Shown: positions 1 through 10,372 of the stretch, piece after piece
Layout: each line of letters opens with the position of its first letter
How positions within the stretch are numbered: position 1 is the first letter of the stretch
Assembly (NCBI GenBank): GCA_026419785.1
Contig: JAODTK010000223.1
Span: 62,001 to 126,000 of the forward strand
Length of the DNA: 64,000 nucleotides
Origin: Sclerodactyla briareus
Taxonomy: Eukaryota; Echinodermata; Holothuroidea; Dendrochirotida; Sclerodactylidae
Reading direction: 5' to 3'
Notes under the pieces: model-generated
The model's database searches: none
Seen by the model: the letters and a program-made list of their open reading frames with translations, nothing else
What the model was told of the DNA's origin: nothing
Position numbers and translations under genes: made by a program

Positions 1-26
1 ACACACACACACACACACACCCACAG
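1..26. repeat. (AC)n microsatellite at window edge
   Basis: The window opens inside a CA dinucleotide run; CA-rich sequence continues weakly to about position 50. The left end of the tract lies outside the window. Confidence 0.9.
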
Positions 27-539
27 GAACACTTACACACACCACACACAACGCCATGACTGCATTAGATTCCTTTGACTAAAGTCAAGGAATAAAAAAT
101 AGTTTGGTGTGATTTTCGTATGTACAGATACAGAATACAGTGTAGGTGGGCTTAATTGAAAGCTAATAATAACTCGTGTTGCTAAATCTTTTTAAATACG
201 AAATTGCCGGCACGGCAATTCAAGTATTAATGACGCTAGGAAATGTTGGCCTGGGACTGTGCCAAAATCCCGCCCAACTTTAGTTGACGAATAATAAAAT
301 TCCACAATCTGGCAGCACAGACAACATTCTTGTTTAATAGTCCAGGCTTAGGCACAGTTCTATGCACTGGGGACTAGAATTTCACCTCACAACTCTACTA
401 GAAATAGAGGGAAGATCATCTCTCATCATCGTTGCATAACTACAAAACCTACAATCCCAGCCAAAATTGTTGGCAAAAATCTTCTGGAATCGTATTTGAG
501 CTGGGCTGGTCAATTGGCCAGGAACCAGCCCATGCAAAA

Positions 540-700
540 CCCGACCGCCCCCCCCCCCCCCCCGTTTCAAGGCTGGGAATTGTTCTTAGGATGAAATGGG
601 CGTTCGATCTGGGAGGGGGGGACAGCCCCCCACCCCCCCCCTTTTCGAAGTGGGGGGGGACCTCATATCAAATGTCCCGGCCACCCCACCCCCCACCACT
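540..700. repeat. C/G homopolymer-rich repeat terminus
   Basis: Several C and G runs of 7 to 15 bases sit beside an AAAAGTGGGGG-like motif. The same motif (poly-G next to GAAAAAGTGG, or poly-C next to CCACTTTTC) recurs near 1,497, 2,395, 4,803 and 7,005. I read it as the conserved end of a dispersed repeat family rather than as coding sequence, although short chance frames cross it. Confidence 0.6.
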
Positions 701-2865
701 TTTTGTCCTCGATGAAGGACGAAAGTCCATGTACGTTCACACACGTATCCGTTAAAGTGGCTGTGGGCTGAAATATATTGAGAAAGCAGCCTCACAAAGA
801 CCACAGTGGCTTTATTCCGAAACCCGATTGTCCCAATTTCCGCGCGCTGCGCGCGCAGACGAATGTAAATGTGTATTATCGTGTCGGGAGGATGCAGTTT
901 GAAGGATATTCTGGCGTATGAAAGCGTTTTAGAAGTTTTCTCACTCGTAAACATAAGTGAGGAACTATCTATTTGTGTTTTCAAACAAGGTAGATTCACA
1001 AGAAATGACCATGAATTAAAAACGAACGGCGTTGGCCAACAGGCCGGATGAGGATGAGAGTCAGGACTGCTCACAACACATGATGGAAGTAAAAGCAAGT
1101 TTGCAAATCGATGAACAACCACTGGGCAAAGGATAGGCACAGTCAGGATACAAAACTGCCCAAAGTGGATAAAGGCCCACAATGTCAGCAGAATGCCGAT
1201 TATGGTCCAAAAGCCCGATGATGAGCAAAATTTGTTCAAGCTTGTACGTTGTGATTTTATCGATTTCCAAGAAAGATACAAAAAACTCGCCGTTTCGGTA
1301 TCCGATTGTTGTTTCGCTGTCAGTTACTGTGAACACGTGCACGATAGAATGAGATTCCTCGTTGAAAAATATTTTGAGTGCAATTTTGTTATTCTGGGAC
1401 TATGTTCTACAAATTGCTTCTTAGCTGGACATCGCCATTTTAGCCAGTGGAGGCATCGGATAGACGATGCACTTACAGGGGCGTAGGACCGTTTTGAAAA
1501 AGTGGGGGGGGACACAGAATGCAAATTTAATTCTCGAGGGCGCGCCACCATCTGGTTGGGCGCGAATGCCCGCCCCCAAGGAGGAAATTTCAAGGTTTTA
1601 ATACCCTCCAGATCGACGGGAACGCACGTGCAGGGCTCAATAGCACCCATCTACATATGTGTGATTTGAGTAAAAGACAGACCAAAAAAAGTTGTCATTG
1701 TGATACTAAGGAGGATGTACCGAATATCGCACATGGCCTTTTTTATTACCTTTTACTCTGGCTTGGTGGCGTGGGATCCAGGGGGTCTACCGAAACGTCC
1801 TGGTTGGGATCGGTCGAAGGAAAAAGGTTAGCCACAGGGCGTACGGGAGCAGAAAAGTTGTAACCGAATTTTACAAGGCAGTCCTTTGGAAAAAACGGCC
1901 GCGCGCGAAGCGCGCGGAAAAAAATTGCAATGTTTTTCAGGGCATTCTATCGAAAAGGTCTGCAAACAATTAAGGCATTTTTTCACTTGACTTCTTCCTT
2001 CCCAAATTTTCTCGAATTTCGCCCCGAATGTTCATCTCAGAAAAATGGGAGGGGGGGGGGGCAGTCTGCCAACAAGGTTCTGGAACAATCGAGTGACCAG
2101 AAATGATGAAGCATTACACCGCATAATTATCCTACAACGCCTGGAGAAAAACGCCATGCGCGCGAAACACAGTAAAAAATTATTGCAGTTTGCGGGCTAT
2201 TCGATTTAAAACTCGAGAACCCGGTATGAAAAATGGGTTAATCTTTCGACTTCAGCCCTAGCGGGTCCAGATCTACACTGGGGTCTGCACCTGGAATTAG
2301 TTGGAACTCAAGTCAATTCCAACGCGTTTGTTTGGTTAGACAAAGATGATCACTTAGTTAGTGATCAAATCGGGCAGTGACATTATTTGTATTGAAAAAG
2401 TGGGGGGGGGGGAATCTATATGTATCCCCCACTTTTGACGCCCATGTGCACTCCAATTTGGAACCATATAATCTTGCAATGCAATTGCCACAAAAACGGT
2501 CCTTGGCCCTTGATCCGAAACGAGACAGCAAACAATTGTGGAGCGCGTCGAGATATTCCATACATTGTGATGCGCTATGGAGGAATTAAAATGTTATGTT
2601 AACAAATAACACGAACCAGGGCAAGAAATGTTAAATTCTAGCAAAGATGAGGAGCAATTCTTTAAATTATAGACCATACCAGGAACCGGCGAAATTAGCA
2701 CTTTCGACTTGTGTGTGTTCTACTTGGATGAATTGCAACAAAATTCGAACACTTTGTGATATTCAGTCAAAAATTTCGTCGAGAAGAAGAAAACGGGTAC
2801 GAGCCCTACCGAGGCAAAAAAAAAATATATAACTGGGTAACGGTCTGACTTCCAGGCTTTTACGT
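701..2865. other. Region with no recognisable gene
   Basis: Apart from the GC hairpins and poly-G repeat ends near 1,500, 2,050 and 2,400, I see no protein family, RNA gene or convincing exon here. The open frames are short, have no motif, and overlap the homopolymer tracts. Confidence 0.5.
838..862. repeat. GC-only palindrome (hairpin)
   Basis: The sequence CCGCGCGCTGCGCGCG can fold on itself. Equivalent alternating-GC hairpins occur near 1,900, 4,412, 6,617, 44,535, 45,515 and 48,957, usually beside A/T-rich text such as AAAAATT. They appear to be an internal part of dispersed repeats. No function is implied. Confidence 0.5.
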
Positions 2866-4740
2866 AGACCCAAACTAAGGTGGCCCCCATGGAAGGTAGG
2901 ATTCAGCCCAATAACCAAAAGAAGAGAACTTAATGCTCTTGGTGGACAGCACTTCGCGACACCAACAAAAAAAATGCATTTTAGAGCATGAATTTACACC
3001 TAAAGCCAAAACTTTCCAAAGGGACGGGTAAACTCTGACTGCCTGAGATCCCTTCACAGGGCCCTACTAAATGTTAGCCCCTCGCCTAGTCAGAAATGGT
3101 CTTACGTCACTGCTGCCGACAGAGTGAAACATAAATCTAACTTACTTAGGCTACTAGTTTGTTCACATTTCATTAATTGTAATTCAAACTGCTTTGACTT
3201 CTGTCTCGGACTTACCAAATGCGTATATAGCCTTGAGAGCGCAAAGTTATTCTGAGGATGGGAAAATCGGGCCCCAAAAATTGACAATTAATTCGGGGAA
3301 AATCTGGACAAGAAAAAGGCAAAAAGTGAAGGAAATGCCCAAATGTTGCTGAATGGCCTGTGAATTTTCAACAAAGCCGAAAAGCATGAATACAAAAAAA
3401 AAAAAAAAATCGGGTGCTGGTTTTGGTCGTTAGGCAAAACATGTTCTGCAAAAAACAGAGAGTCCCAGTACGCCTAAGCCAGCTCATCAGCACTTTTGTC
3501 TCCTACGAATGTATGAGGACCAAAGGTTCACTGATGTGCTCAAACAAGATGGCACTGGCATCACATTGGTTGCTGATAGTCAAGGGGGCAATCTCCGGTT
3601 GAACGTTGAGTGTCCCGGGTGGCAAGAGTGAAGACACATATGTACGGAGATTCCAAAAGTTGGGGGTTCACGACCCCACAAAGACTGGGCCCTTGGATTG
3701 GATATAGTCATAGCAGAGTATACACCGTATATTGCTCATGAAAAATTTTTAAATCGGCAAAAATTATTTTCATTCATTTTTTAAACCAAGTTAGGGAATT
3801 GAAATCTATGCCCAAGTGTAAGAGGGTAAAGTATATCACGGATGCATACAGAAAACTTAGGCAACTCAGTAGAATGATCCGATGACTGGGTCGGGCCGGA
3901 TTGCAGGATAAGTTGAGATTGAAAACACGAAGGAAAATACCCAAATTCGGAGAATAATTGAAGAAATTTGGGCAAAGAAAAATAATTAATTTTTGATCGT
4001 CTAAAAACTGATTCAGATTGTCTAACGAACAATAAATCGCGTTGAAAATTAAATCCGGCGGAACCCCAGATGAAGATTTGGACCCGACTAGCGCCGAAGT
4101 CGAAGGATTACCCATGTTCATTACCGAGTGCTCGATTTTAAATCGAATGGCCAAAAAGTGCATACATTTTCAATGGCGTTTTCTACCGGCGTGGAATATG
4201 CGAGTAATGCTGCGAATCATTTTGTTCACTCGAATAATTTCAGAGGCCTTGGGGGTAACTTCCCCCTCCACCCTCCACCAAATGTGTCTGGAGATTGAAC
4301 ATTCGGGCGAAAGTCGTGAAAATTTGAAAAGGAGAAGGGCAAAGTGGAAAATTGCCGGAATTTTCTGCTGAACTTTTCGATTATAAAATGCTCGGGAAAC
4401 ATGCAAAAATTCGCGCGCTACGTGCGCGCTGGTACCCTTCGGAGACTGACTGTTTAAAATTCGGCCAAATATTTACGCTCCAATTGGATGGTCGTAAGCC
4501 TATGGCTTCTCCCTCGATCTCACCAGGGACGTTGGGCAGACCATGGATTCCCAAGCCAAACGAAGCCCAAGTAGAAAAAGTATAAAAAACATACCATATG
4601 TGACATGCGGGTAAATAATTTCGATTAACAATGACAATTTTTTGCCTGTCTCTTATTCAAAACCCACATGTAGATGTGGTGCTATCGGAGTCTGGCAAGT
4701 GCGTTTCGGCGTCTGGAGGGTATGAAAAGCAAAAATTGTC

Positions 4741-4776
4741 TTGTACGCTTCGCGCCAACAATGGGGGCGCTCCGGT
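4741..4776 (+). repeat. Dispersed motif TACGCTTCGCGCC...GGCGCTCCG
   Basis: This is a conserved core of about 36 bp with TTGTACGCTTCGCGCCAAC followed by a GGGGGCGCTCCG end. Similar cores lie at 6,941-6,975 and 26,406-26,445 on this strand and at about 43,213-43,256 and 43,648-43,683 on the other. It marks one dispersed repeat family, usually close to a poly-C tract. It has an inverted GGCGC/GCGCC character and could fold. Confidence 0.6.
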
Positions 4777-4935
4777 TAGAGGGTAATTTGCTGCGATGGT
4801 AGCCCCCCCCCCCCCACTTTTCGGCAACGGATCGACGCCCATGTTAGCATGTTAGGCATGTCCCCCCAGGATTTGTAAAAGCTTAGCACATATGGCGTAT
4901 AGTCCTGCACGGTGCAGTGCCAGTACATCAGCACG

Positions 4936-5045
4936 TAGTTGTCTATGGCCAGCTAGATCGCTAGGCAGCGGCACTCTAGCACTGCACTGGGGACTTGCAG
5001 GGCGAACGGCGGGCGGGCCGGAGGCAGCGTCAGTACATTCTATCT
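4936..5045 (+). repeat. Dispersed ~110-bp module (GTCTATGGCCAGC), copy A
   Basis: The module contains GTTGTCTATGGCCAGC, then GCTAGGCAG, a GGCACTC...GCA block and GGCGGGCGGGCC. It recurs at 7,135-7,230 (same strand) and in reverse complement at about 42,290-42,400, 35 kb away. The third copy is not part of the 2.2-kb tandem duplication, so it shows that this module is an independent dispersed repeat. Confidence 0.75.
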
Positions 5046-5052
5046 ATTTCCC

Positions 5053-7240
5053 AGAGACCCCAACTAAGGGTTGGCCCCTGGAAGGTAGGATCAGGCAATA
5101 ACCAAAAACCAAAAGAAGAAGAACTTACTGCTCTTGGTGGCAGCAAATTGTCGGCACAAAAAAAAAATACATTTTTAGAAGCATGAAATTTCTCCTAAAG
5201 CCAAAACTCCAAGGGACAGGGTAAACTCTGACTGCAGAGATCCCTTCTAACAGGGTCCTAATAAAGTTAGCCCCTCGCCTAGGTAAGAAACTCTACGTCA
5301 CTGCTGCCGACAGAGTGAAACATAAATCTAGACCTCTACTTAGGCACTTAGTTTGTCACATTCATAATTGTAAATCCAAAAACGCTTTGACTCTGGCTAG
5401 ACTTAACAAATTGAGTTGAGCCTTTGAAGAGAGCGCAAAGATGCGAGATGGGAAAAATTTCGGGCAAAATTGACAATAATTCGGGAGGAAAATCTGGACA
5501 GAAAAAGCAAAAGTGAAGGAATGCCCAAAATGTCTGCTGAATGGCCTGATTTCAAATCAAACGACCGAAAAAAGCATGCAAGCTACAAAAAAAAAAAAAA
5601 AAAAAAATGCGGTGATGCTTTTGTGTCGTTTAGGCAAAAAAGTTCTGCAAAAAATCAGAAGAGTCCCGTACGCCTAGACCAGGTGGCTATAGACTTTTTC
5701 GCCTACGAAGTATGAGGACCAAATTGTTCACTGATGTGCTTCAAACAAGCTGGCACTGGCTCACATTGGCTTTGCTTGCTAGGCAAGGGGCAATTTCTGG
5801 TGAGTTGAGGGTACCGGACGGGTGGTCAAGAGTGAAGACCACATATGTACGGAGGACTTCAAAAGTTGGGGGTCACGACCCCACAAAGGACTGGGCCCTT
5901 GGATGGGATATAGTCCTAGAGATTATTACACCGTATATTGCTAATTGGCAAACATTTATTCATCCATGTTTTCAAACCCACGTTAGGGTGTATTGAAAAC
6001 TATGCCCAATAGTAAGATGGTTAAAGTATATCACAGGATTGCATACAGAACCAACTAGGCAAATCAGTCATCATATCCGAGACTGGGTCGGGCGGTTGCA
6101 GGATAATTTCAGAGTGAAAACACGAAGGAAAAACCCAAATTCGGAGAATAGAGAAGAATAAATGTGGGCAAAGTAAAATAATAATTTTTTGATCGTCTAA
6201 AACTGATTCACGTATTGTCTACCGAACAATAATCGCGTTGGAAATTAATTAAAATCGCGGCCGGAACCCAGATGAAGTCTGGAACCAACTAGGGCCGAAG
6301 TCGAAGGATTACCATGTTAACCGAGTGTGCTCGCATTTAAATCGAATGGCCAAAAGTGCATACATTGTCAAGTGGCGTTTTTCTACCCGGCGTTGTGAAT
6401 ATGCGATGTAATGCTTCGACTCATTTCGTTCACTCGATTAATTTCAGAGGCTTGGGGGCAGTACTTCCCCCCCCCCCCCTCCCCCAATTTGTCTGGATGA
6501 ACAATTCGGGCAGAAAATTCGTGGAAACGTTGAAAGGAGAAAGGCAAAGGGGAAAAAATGCCTGGATTTTCGGATGACTTTTCCGATAAATGCTCGGGAA
6601 ACATGCAAAAAACTTTGCGCGCTACGTGGCGCGCTGGACCTTCGATGAATGACTTTAAAAATTCGGCAAAATATTTATGTCCCCAATTGAATGGTCCGTA
6701 CGACTATGGATTCCCCTCGATCTCACCAGGGACCGCTGGGTAAACCCCTGGATCCCAGCAAACGAAGCCAAAAAGTAGAAATCAAGTAATAAAACATACC
6801 ATATGGAAAGGCGGGGTAAATCATTTCAGTATGAACAATGATCAATTTTTGCCTGCTTTATCAAAACACATGTAGCTGGGTGCTATCGAGTTGGCAGTGC
6901 CGTTTCCGGCGATTGGGAGGGTATGAAAACTAAAATCTGCGTTACGCTCGCGCCAAACAATGGTGGCGCTCCGCTCAGTTGGTAATTTGCATTCGATGGG
7001 CACCCCCCCCCACTTTTCGAAAAAAAACCGGGCTCGACGCCCATGTTAGCATGTTAGGCATGTCCCCCCATGATTGTAAAAGCATAGCAAATATGCGATA
7101 TGTCTGCACTGTGGTGCAAGGGCATTCAGCAATGTAAGTTGTCTATGGCCAGCTAATCGCTAGGCAGCCGGCACTCGAGCATGCATGGGGAACTGCATGG
7201 CGAACGGCGGGCGGGCCGATGACACCGAGTATGCTATGTT
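5053..7240 (+). repeat. 2.2-kb tandem duplication, copy 2
   Basis: This is the second copy of the segment starting at 2,866, in the same orientation and directly adjacent. It ends near GGCGGGCGGGCCGATGA, which corresponds to the copy 1 end near 5,025. Frames in the two copies are broken at different places, which argues that the frames are not maintained as protein. Confidence 0.88.
7135..7230 (+). repeat. Dispersed ~110-bp module, copy B, next to a GAGGCC element
   Basis: This is the second copy of the GTCTATGGCCAGC module. About 60 bp downstream lies the GAGGCC-rich element at 7,290. The reverse-strand copy near 42,290-42,400 has the same neighbour in the same relative order, so module plus GAGGCC cluster looks like one composite mobile unit. 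Confidence 0.75.
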
Positions 7241-7274
7241 AGTTCAAGTTTCGCGGGGTTAATTCCAAAACAAA

Positions 7275-7440
7275 GTAGCCTCTGGACATAATGTTTATTT
7301 CAAAGCCCAAAAAATATTGTCCGGGCCTCGGACCGCCTCGGCCCAAAAACCGAGGCCGGAAGTACGATGCTGAGGCCGAGGCCGGCAAAGACTGGCCTCG
7401 AGGCCGAGGCGCCTCGAGTCCTCCAACACGCACTGTGGTG
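7275..7440 (+). mobile_element. GAGGCC-rich element, copy 1 (possible non-autonomous transposon)
   Basis: The core is a cluster of GGCCTCGG/GAGGCCGAGGCC words in both orientations, able to form strong hairpins. One side carries TTTATTTCAAAGC and AAAATATTGT; the other carries TCCAACACGCACTG. The other three clusters (42,030, 47,766 and 51,360) show matching edges: an AATATTG-like or TTAGTTG border and a CAACACTG-like border. No transposase is visible, so mobility is inferred from the dispersed copies. Short open frames across the core are composition artefacts. Confidence 0.6.
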
Positions 7441-7859
7441 GGCTCTTGCAAAGCAGGTATCTCGACACTATATTTAACAATTTTTGGAGATTCTAATGGA
7501 ACGTTCAGATTTGCATCCAGCCTGCACACATGACAGGATGACGGAAAGAAATGGTTGAGATTGAGATGGTTGCGCGCTTCGAAAAGTTGGCCTGTTTTGT
7601 ACATAATCAAGGCGACTTAATGGAAGCAGCTGCGGACATGGAGATACATTGGGGATATGGATTTATACACCGTTGGGACTTGAACCACTATGAGCATACG
7701 GTAGTTGGGAAAATTGCTTTTCCGTCCAAAGAAGGCAATGCCTGAAAACGGGAATACATTCGTATAGCCACCTCCCACTACCAAACGTGGTATGTGGGGG
7801 TTCCAATCTCCCGGGATAGGCGCCGTGGCATGCTAGTTGCGCGCACTAGTGTTAAAGCC
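7441..7859. other. Interval between repeats, no recognisable gene
   Basis: A roughly 64-codon open frame (7,551-7,745, +) is present but shows no family motif, no splice context I trust and no match in the neighbouring duplications. I do not call it a gene. Confidence 0.4.
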
Positions 7860-8798
7860 GCCTTTCATGCACGCGGGCGGACAGGCGGGCAGGGCGGCGT
7901 CTAAAGCGCTCATCGTATTTTTTCAGGAGCCGTTCCATGCACGCGGACGGGCGGGCGGGCGTTTTTCTCGAATCGGTCATGTAGCGATTTTTTCCGCCCG
8001 CCCCGCGTGTCAGCGTGGTATTTCGCAATCAATTCCAGGGGATTCCCCTGCAATCAACCGCTTGAAAGCCGGATAATGGGGTAGAGGACAATTTGCGGTT
8101 TCAAATAATGTCCAAACAACATTCATACTGTTTCAACACTGGGATGGGATTTTCATACCAAGATTGTGTATATATGCACGGAACTAGACACCTTTTGAAA
8201 CACCATATTTAATGTTTAAACCGATGCTTGTCAAGTATTGCTACATAAATCTCCAAAACCTGTCAATTGGGAAGTTTAATGGTTGGACGTAATCGTTGAC
8301 ATTCAGAAACAGGGGGTTTCAGAAATGAACCACCGGTTGTTAGGTTTAAAACACTAGTAAGGTCAGGTGTTTGCACAACAACCCGTTCAACGGGACAAAG
8401 CGACAAATACAACAACGACAACAACAACAACGAACGGACGACAACGACGCAACAACCCGACAAACAACGGCAAACACCAACAACAACACGGCAACGACAA
8501 CGACAAGGACAACGACAACAACAAACAACAAACAACAATAATAATAAAATATGACAATAAATAATAACAAGATGCAACAATAATAACAATAATAATAAAA
8601 AATATTAATACTAGTAGGCTACATCGGTCTATACAGCGCATATCACACTAAAAGTGAGAAGAGGTTGCGTGACTCAGAAAAAAAAAAACGCCGCCGCCCG
8701 CACGCGTGCATGGAAACCGAGTCTTCCAAAAAAACGGCCCCGCCCCGCCCGCCCGTCCCGCCCGCCCGCCCGCCGCCCGCCCGCGTGCATGGGAAACG
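7860..8798 (+). mobile_element. GC-rich TIR element, tandem copy 1
   Basis: The left end reads TTTCATGCACGCGGGCGG and the right end CGCCCGCGTGCATGGGAAACG, its near inverse complement, so the unit has terminal inverted repeats. A second internal TTCCATGCACGCGGACGG copy lies at about 7,935. The interior holds a CAA/GACAA simple-sequence block. No transposase frame is seen, so it resembles a non-autonomous or foldback-type DNA element. The same unit follows immediately at 8,813-9,709. Confidence 0.7.
8399..8605 (+). repeat. CAA/GACAA/AATAA simple-sequence block
   Basis: Low-complexity DNA built from CAA, CGA, GACAA and then AATAAT words. Open frames on both strands here encode only T/N/D-rich or V/L/C-rich low-complexity strings and are not genes. 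The corresponding block in the second element copy is at about 9,345-9,535. Confidence 0.85.
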
Positions 8799-8812
8799 GC
8801 AAGTTTAAGCAG

Positions 8813-9709
8813 CGTTTCCATGCACGCGGGCGAGGCGGAGGGGGGGGAGGGCGTCAAATCGCTCATTCGTATTTGCAATGGAGCCGTTTCATGCACGCGG
8901 ACGGGAGGGCGGGCGGGCGGGCGGGCGTTTCTCGAATCGGGCATGTAGCGATTTTTCCGCCCGAACGCGTGTCCGCGTGGTAGTTCGCAATCAATTCCCG
9001 AGGATTTTCCTTCAATCTTACCGGCTTGGAGCAGGATAATGGAGAGTAGAGGACAATGTAGGTTCAAATAATGTTCCGAACAAAATTCATAACTGTTTCA
9101 ACACTAGGTGTGAGATTTTATACAGATTTGGTCCTTACCAAACGGCTAGGACACCTTTTGAACAACAATTACATGTTTAAACTGATGGTATGTCAAGTAT
9201 TTGCTAATTAAAATCTCAAAACAAGTCAATTGTGAAGTTTTAATGGTGGGCCGTCATCGTTGACATTCAGAAACAATGGTTTTAGAAAATGAACACCCCC
9301 CGTTGTTTAGGTTTTAACACTAATATGCGTCGGTGGTGACAACCACGTCAACGACAACAAACGACAATGACAAAAAGACAACAACCAACAACGACCGCGA
9401 CAACAACGACAACAACGGCAAACAACAACAACAACACGGCAACGACACGGACAACGACAACAACAACAACACAATAATAATACAAATAATAATAACAATA
9501 ATAACAATAATAACAATATAAAATAAACAATATTAATAATGTAGGCTACATCGGTCTTATATAGGCATATACACACTAAACGTGCGAAGAGGTGCGGACC
9601 GAGAAAACGCCCGCCCGCCCGCCCGCCCGCCCATGGCATGGAAAGGAATCTTCCAAAACGCCCGCCCGCCCGTTCCGCCGCCCCGCCGGCCCGCCCGCGT
9701 GCAGGAACG
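8813..9709 (+). mobile_element. GC-rich TIR element, tandem copy 2
   Basis: It begins CGTTTCCATGCACGCGGGCG and ends CGCCCGCGTGCAGGAACG, mirroring copy 1. Internal order is the same: second CATGCACGCGG repeat, GGGCGGGCGG tract, ATCAATTCC block, CAA-rich block, then the CGCCCGCCCG tract. A 14-bp spacer (8,799-8,812, with TTTAAGCAG) separates the copies, and similar text (CTTAAACAG) follows copy 2. This suggests that the duplication included a bit of flank or a target-site copy. Confidence 0.7.
9345..9535 (+). repeat. CAA/GACAA/AATAA simple-sequence block, second copy
   Basis: This is the counterpart of the 8,399-8,605 block inside the second TIR element, with a similar order: GACAACAA words first, then AATAAT. 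The open frames are low-complexity artefacts. Confidence 0.85.
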
Positions 9710-10269
9710 CAGCTCAAGCTTAAACAGTGTACATCGTGAAAAGCTCAACTGAGATAGTTAGGAACATGGCCAGTATCTTCCACCGAGGTTATATTACGCC
9801 TACGTCGAATTCTATATTCATGTACAGAAGAGTCACGCGGTTCCATTTTAGGTTATATAGTTTCAATGAGCAGTAAATTTGAACCACCCCCCTATTTTGA
9901 ATAGGTCACGGCTAAAATCGTAAAAATTTTAATTTTTACTTGTGATACAACTTGGAAAAACGCAATGAATTTTTGGAGGACAACAATATTTAGCCTTATT
10001 GGAGATAAAAGTAGCATGCTTTCGTCATGATTCCCAGATCAGTTGTCATGTAGCAATTTCTTGAAAGGTGAAGGATTATAAATGAAGAATATAATGAAAC
10101 GTATGGTCGAGAAAACCTAGATATGAAACAACCTTTTTTCTACACCTAATTGGACTGAGTTGATAGGACGACACACGTAAATTCATTTGAGCGTTAAGCA
10201 GTAGTTCGAACTAATGTACTCAATGTGATCTGGCAGCCCGTGATATTACGCCCATTGAAATCTGTGCAC

Positions 10270-10372
10270 ATGGCCTGATATTGAGGAGACAATACCGTCC
10301 CAGCCTCGAAGAAGGCGTCCGCTGCAGAAATTTCTAGAAGCGAACAGGATCAATTAGCTGGAATCGAAGATG
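10270..10372 (+). CDS. Clathrin light chain exon 1 (N-terminal regulatory segment)
   Basis: An ATGGCC (ATG at 10,270) is followed by sequence that, with a few one-base corrections, encodes an acidic start and then AAEF-like and SEQDQLAGIED. This corresponds to the conserved EED...DPAAEFL...E...LAGIE region of animal light chains, which contacts the heavy-chain knee and Hip1-family proteins. The best directly readable stretch is codons at about 10,319-10,371 (SAAEISRSEQDQLAGIED). As written, a TGA follows ATGGCC, and the EED site itself is damaged by an indel. The exon end is uncertain: a GT follows GAAGAT at 10,372, and another possible donor follows GGTGAAG at 10,432. Confidence 0.75.

Larger units (their letters stand above)
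2866..5052 (+). repeat. 2.2-kb tandem duplication, copy 1
   Basis: This segment begins near AGACCCAAACTAAGG and is repeated almost colinearly from about 5,053 to 7,240. Shared landmarks include the stretch after the start with AAGGTAGGAT, a GACCCCACAAAG motif (3,674 and 5,877), a GC hairpin (4,412 and 6,617), a poly-C tract (4,803 and 7,005) and GTCTATGGCCAGC near the end (4,943 and 7,140). The copies differ mostly by one-base indels. No conserved reading frame survives in both copies, so I do not call a gene. Confidence 0.88.

Noticed and set aside
8263-8641. Minus-strand V/L/C-rich frames resembling membrane proteins
   Set aside because: Reverse reading of a CAA/GACAA simple-sequence block; low complexity and duplicated with the element.
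9307-9717. 136-codon minus-strand frame
   Set aside because: Spans the duplicated CAA-rich block and the CGCCCG tract of the TIR element; a composition artefact.
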